Source: Firmicutes bacterium UBA4881 (GTDB lineage Bacteria > Bacillota > DTU065). From it: 37,175 nucleotides of DNA. How positions within the stretch are numbered: the first letter of the stretch is position 1; each line of letters opens with the position of its first letter. The DNA lies in the NCBI GenBank assembly GCA_002399235.1, contig DHDH01000050.1:36615-73789 (forward strand), read 5' to 3'. The position numbers and the translations under genes are program-made. Shown here one piece after another: positions 34,098 to 37,175 of the stretch. Below the pieces are notes generated by a model, which saw nothing but the letters and a program-made list of their open reading frames with translations, searched no databases and had not been told where the DNA came from.

Positions 34098-35133
34098 AAA
34101 AATCGCTTTACTGCCTGGTGATGGTATTGGCAAAGAGGTTATTGCTTCAGCATGGCAGGTAGTTAAGAAAGCTACTACCATTGAATTAGAGAGCAGGGAA
34201 TTTGATTTAGGTAGTGAGCGTTATTTAAAGACTGGTGAGGTTTTTCCCGAGGCGGAGAAGGAAGCTTTAAAAGAATTTGATGCGGTTTATCTAGGTGCTT
34301 TAGGTGATCCTCGGGTTAAACCGGGTGTTTTAGAAAGAGGTATTTTGTTAGCTTTACGTTTCGAGTTTGATCAGTTTGCCAATTTAAGACCATTAAAACT
34401 ATATAGAGCAGATCTAACTCCCTTAAAAGGGGTAGACCATATTGATGTTATGTTTTTTAGAGAAAATACAGAAGACCTTTATGTAGGAGCAGGGGGAATT
34501 CTCAAAAAAGGTACTGCAGATGAAGTAGCCCTACAAGAACTCATTCAAACCCGTAAAGGTGTAGAGCGAATTATTCGCTATGCATTTGAATGGGCCAAGA
34601 ACGAGGGCAGAAAAAAGGTTACTCTTATTGATAAGAGTAACGTGTTAACTTTTGCTCATGATCTGTGGCAAAGAGTCTTTTGGGAGGTTGCTGTAGAGTA
34701 TCCTGAATTAAAGAAAGATCATCTCTTAGTAGATGCTGCTGCTATGAAAATGGTTCTAGCTCCGGAATCTCTTGATGTTGTGGTTACTACGAATATGTTT
34801 GGAGATATTCTAACCGATTTAGGTGCAGCTATCTGTGGTGGTCTAGGGTTAGCAGCTTCTGGCAATATAAATCCTACGGGGTTATCTATGTTCGAACCTG
34901 TTCACGGTTCCGCCCCAGATATTGCTGGGAAAAACATTGCAAATCCCTTAGCAACAGTTTTAGCAGGCGCAATGATGTTGTCTCATCTTGGTGATGCTAG
35001 AGGAGCTAATAAGCTCGAAGAAGCTGTTAGGTGGGCTCTGCAAAATAACCAGGTAACACCTGATCTTGGTGGCTCTCTTACTACCACAGGTGTTGGTGAG
35101 GCCCTGATAGCTTATTTGGAGGGAAGAGTGTGA
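34090..35133 (+). CDS. leuB: 3-isopropylmalate dehydrogenase (isocitrate/isopropylmalate family)
   Basis: LeuB oxidises and decarboxylates isopropylmalate with NAD. The 347-residue protein has LLPGDGIGKEV, the substrate arginines in LRFEFDQFANLRP, the metal aspartates in TNMFGDILTDLGAAI, and the nucleotide loop EPVHGSAPDIAGKNIANP. I chose ATG 34090 (AGGCAGGTG upstream) over an earlier TTG. It overlaps leuD by eight bases and cimA by four. With cimA next door, action on methylmalate is likely too. Confidence 0.93.
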   Translation: MSKKIALLPGDGIGKEVIASAWQVVKKATTIELESREFDLGSERYLKTGEVFPEAEKEALKEFDAVYLGALGDPRVKPGVLERGILLALRFEFDQFANLRPLKLYRADLTPLKGVDHIDVMFFRENTEDLYVGAGGILKKGTADEVALQELIQTRKGVERIIRYAFEWAKNEGRKKVTLIDKSNVLTFAHDLWQRVFWEVAVEYPELKKDHLLVDAAAMKMVLAPESLDVVVTTNMFGDILTDLGAAICGGLGLAASGNINPTGLSMFEPVHGSAPDIAGKNIANPLATVLAGAMMLSHLGDARGANKLEEAVRWALQNNQVTPDLGGSLTTTGVGEALIAYLEGRV

Positions 35134-36692
35134 GGATCATAGTTTATGATACCACTCTGAGAGATGGGACACAAAGAGAAGGTCTTTCCTTACTAGCTGA
35201 AGATAAGTTAAAAGTTGCCAAGAAGCTAGATAGTTTTGGCCTCGATTATATTGAAGGTGGTTGGCCTGGTTCTAACCCTAAAGACCGAGAGTTTTTCGCT
35301 TTAGCTAAAGATTGGCAGCCTAAAAACGCCATACTAACTGCTTTTGGTAGCACAAGAAAAAAAGATATTCGTCCAGAAGATGATGTTAATCTTAAGTCAA
35401 TATTAGATTCAGGGGTTAAAGCTGCAGCAATTTTTGGTAAGTCTTGGGTTTTCCATGTCAAAGAGGCTCTTAATACTACAGAAGAAGAAAACCTGAATAT
35501 GATAGGTGACTCGGTAGCTTTTCTGAAAGAAAAAGGTTTAGAAGTACATTTTTTAGCAGAACACTTTTTCGATGGTTATAAAGCAAATAGAGAATATGCT
35601 TTGGCCAGTATAAAAAGAGCCTTTGAATCTGGAGCTAATAGTTTAGTGCTTTGCGATACTAATGGTGGTTCATTACCAGATTTTATCTATAACTCAATCA
35701 AACAGGTTCTAAATTTATTACCAGATACTCTTTTGGGTATCCATGCTCATAACGATAGTGACCTAGCGGTAGCTAATTCTCTTATCGCTGTTGAAGCTGG
35801 CGCCAAGATGATTCAAGGTACGATCAATGGGTATGGCGAGCGTTGCGGTAATGCAAATCTTTGCTCAATTATCCCCAACCTTAAATTGAAAAAAGGTTAC
35901 GATCTACTAAAGGAAGACTCACTAAAAAAGCTTGCCGAAGTTAGCCATTATGTGAGTGAGGTTGCTAATCTGATTCCTAATGACTGGCAACCTTTCGTGG
36001 GTAAAGCTGCTTTTGCCCATAAAGGTGGTATCCATGTTTCGGCCTTAAGAAAGAATCCAGAGACCTATGAGCATATTGATCCAGGAACTGTTGGCAATAA
36101 AAGGAGAGTTCTAGTCTCTGAACTTAGTGGGATAGCTAATCTTTCCTACAAAGCTGAAGAGTATGGCCTAACTGCAGAAAAAGAAGAGTTCTCCCCTTTA
36201 TTAGATACAGTAAAAAGTTTAGAGTATAAGGGATATTCATTTGAAGGAGCTGAAGCCTCTTTTGAGTTACTTCTTAAACGTTCTTTAGGTTTGGTACCTA
36301 ATTTCTTTGAACTAAAAGGATTTAGGATGATTATCGAAAAAAATGGCTCAGGAGATCCTTTAGCAGAAGCTTCCATAAAAGTAAGTGTAGCTGATAAAAT
36401 CTTGCATACAGTTGCTGAAGGTGATGGACCTGTGGATGCTCTTGATAAAGCACTTAGGTTAGCTTTAAAAGATGTATATCCAGAGGTAGAAAACATTAGT
36501 TTATCAGACTATAAAGTCCGTGTTTTGGATCCTCGTAGCGCAACTGCCGCAGTAGTTCGAGTCTTAATTGAAAGCTCTGGGTTTGGTATGTCTTGGGGTA
36601 CAGTCGGTGTCTCCCAAAACATTATTGAAGCTAGTTGGAGAGCTCTTTCGGATAGTATTATCTATGGATTATATAAAGCTAGAGAGATATAA
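35130..36692 (+). CDS. cimA: Citramalate synthase
   Basis: CimA condenses pyruvate and acetyl-CoA to (R)-citramalate, giving 2-ketobutyrate for isoleucine without threonine deaminase. The 520-residue protein has YDTTLRDGTQREGLSLL, the citramalate-type motif YIEGGWPGSNPKDREFF, GIHAHNDSDLAVANSL, NGYGERCGNANL, and a C-terminal regulatory domain (VAEGDGPVDALDKALRLALK). GGWPGSNPKD separates it from LeuA (EAGFPVASPGDF) and homocitrate synthases. The start is a GTG overlapping the leuB stop. Confidence 0.93.
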   Translation: MRIIVYDTTLRDGTQREGLSLLAEDKLKVAKKLDSFGLDYIEGGWPGSNPKDREFFALAKDWQPKNAILTAFGSTRKKDIRPEDDVNLKSILDSGVKAAAIFGKSWVFHVKEALNTTEEENLNMIGDSVAFLKEKGLEVHFLAEHFFDGYKANREYALASIKRAFESGANSLVLCDTNGGSLPDFIYNSIKQVLNLLPDTLLGIHAHNDSDLAVANSLIAVEAGAKMIQGTINGYGERCGNANLCSIIPNLKLKKGYDLLKEDSLKKLAEVSHYVSEVANLIPNDWQPFVGKAAFAHKGGIHVSALRKNPETYEHIDPGTVGNKRRVLVSELSGIANLSYKAEEYGLTAEKEEFSPLLDTVKSLEYKGYSFEGAEASFELLLKRSLGLVPNFFELKGFRMIIEKNGSGDPLAEASIKVSVADKILHTVAEGDGPVDALDKALRLALKDVYPEVENISLSDYKVRVLDPRSATAAVVRVLIESSGFGMSWGTVGVSQNIIEASWRALSDSIIYGLYKAREI

Positions 36693-36693
36693 A

Positions 36694-36733
36694 TAATAAG
36701 GCCATCTGGGTTTTAGACCAGATGGCCTTATTA
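36694..36733. terminator. Terminator of the ilv-leu-cimA operon
   Basis: A 16-bp perfect stem (36694-36709 with 36718-36733) with an eight-base loop follows the cimA stop by one base. The 3' arm ends TTATTA; no long T-run follows. It also separates the operon from the CRISPR array. Confidence 0.85.
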
Positions 36734-36797
36734 TTAAGCTATAGTTAAAGACAATATAAACGGAAACTTAGCGGAATTTGTGGGTAGGACTCTCGTC

Positions 36798-36833
36798 TGA
36801 ACTGCTATCTCCATCCTGTACAAGGATAGAAAT
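36798..36833 (+). repeat. Possible diverged CRISPR repeat outside the array
   Basis: The last 18 bases here (CTGTACAAGGATAGAAAT) match the 3' half of the array repeat at 13 of 18 positions and keep the GAAAT end; the 5' half does not match. Thirty bases separate it from the first clear repeat, a little short for a spacer of this array. It may be an eroded terminal repeat or chance. Confidence 0.3.
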
Positions 36834-36863
36834 TCAAAAACATCGTCAGTGGCGGAGGTAACT

Positions 36864-37175
36864 ACTTCAATAGAGCCACCGCTATGCAGCGATGGAAATG
36901 TGGGAATCTAAAATAAAAGATATAACTACATGGTTGCTTCAATAGAGCCACCGCTATGCAGCGATGGAAATACATTTGCCCTCCTTGTTCATTAGCTACG
37001 ATATGGGCTGCTTCAATAGAGCCACCGCTATGCAGCGATGGAAATCTCTTACAGCATACTTTGAAACATTATAGCTTTACCTGCTTCAATAGAGCCACCG
37101 CTATGCAGCGATGGAAATACGCTTGGGAAAAGTTGAGGCCGCTATAGTCAGGCTGCTTCAATAGAGCCACCGCTA
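36864..37175 (+). CRISPR. CRISPR array, four full repeats and one cut by the window edge
   Basis: The 36-base repeat begins GCTTCAATAGAGCCACCGCT and ends ATGCAGCGATGGAAAT. Copies are at 36864-36899 (first base A instead of G), 36936-36971, 37010-37045, 37083-37118 and 37155 to the edge. The four spacers are 36, 38, 37 and 36 bases and all differ. Inside the repeat, CCA-CGCT and AGCG-TGG can form a hairpin around ATGC. The GGAAAT end suits the 5' handle of a processed crRNA, which would make plus the transcribed strand and put the leader at the left. The reverse complement ends ATTGAAGC, which also looks handle-like, so orientation is not settled. No cas genes are in the window. The repeat resembles those used by type I or III systems. 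Confidence 0.95.

Noticed and set aside
36956..37147. A 63-codon open frame inside the CRISPR array
   Set aside because: It is produced by repeat units in frame (the same peptide recurs with each repeat) and has no ribosome site.

Overview
The window looks like chromosomal DNA of an endospore-forming, probably anaerobic member of the Bacillota (Clostridia, Peptococcaceae-like). The signs are strong AGGAGG ribosome sites with many GTG/TTG starts, two CotF-like spore coat genes, a DUF5685 protein, a T-box leader ahead of the branched-chain amino acid genes, a dihydroxy-acid dehydratase lacking the extra Cys typical of oxygen-stable enzymes, and a citramalate route to isoleucine. This is inference from gene content; no rRNA or other marker gene is present.

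Layout. 1-2787: the end of an unidentified gene, a glycine-zipper/J-like protein, then a polyprenyl diphosphate synthase-like gene overlapping a DUF2232/YybS-like membrane protein gene. 3069-7764: an A-rich cassette of four tightly spaced genes (two-TM coiled-coil protein, TerB-like protein, unrecognised coiled-coil protein, HNH nuclease with membrane segments). I recognise no named system and consider it the best candidate for an undescribed one, possibly anti-phage or envelope stress. 8047-8934: a convergent DUF5685 gene. 9175-20131: an ARG-box-like promoter followed by argC-J-B-D-carB-argF-G-H, a complete route from glutamate to arginine except that carA is missing. 20146-20655: two CotF-like genes on the minus strand. 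20741-22387: ilvD.

22400-25080 is a disturbed stretch: a 32-residue lysine-rich peptide gene, a flavin-binding-like (PPOX) gene whose N-terminus is out of frame at an A7 run, a subtilisin-like lipoprotein gene broken by a one-base frameshift, and an internally deleted IS3/IS150-type element. 25080-26830 (minus strand) encodes two paired DUF1538 membrane proteins and a P-II-like regulator.

27250-36733 is a promoter, a T-box leader with a probable isoleucine (ATC) specifier, and ilvB-ilvN-ilvC-leuA-leuC-leuD-leuB-cimA. Together with ilvD this makes valine and leucine precursors, and isoleucine through citramalate, with LeuCDB serving both chains. After a strong hairpin, the window ends inside a CRISPR array (36-nt repeats, 36-38-nt spacers) with no cas genes in view.
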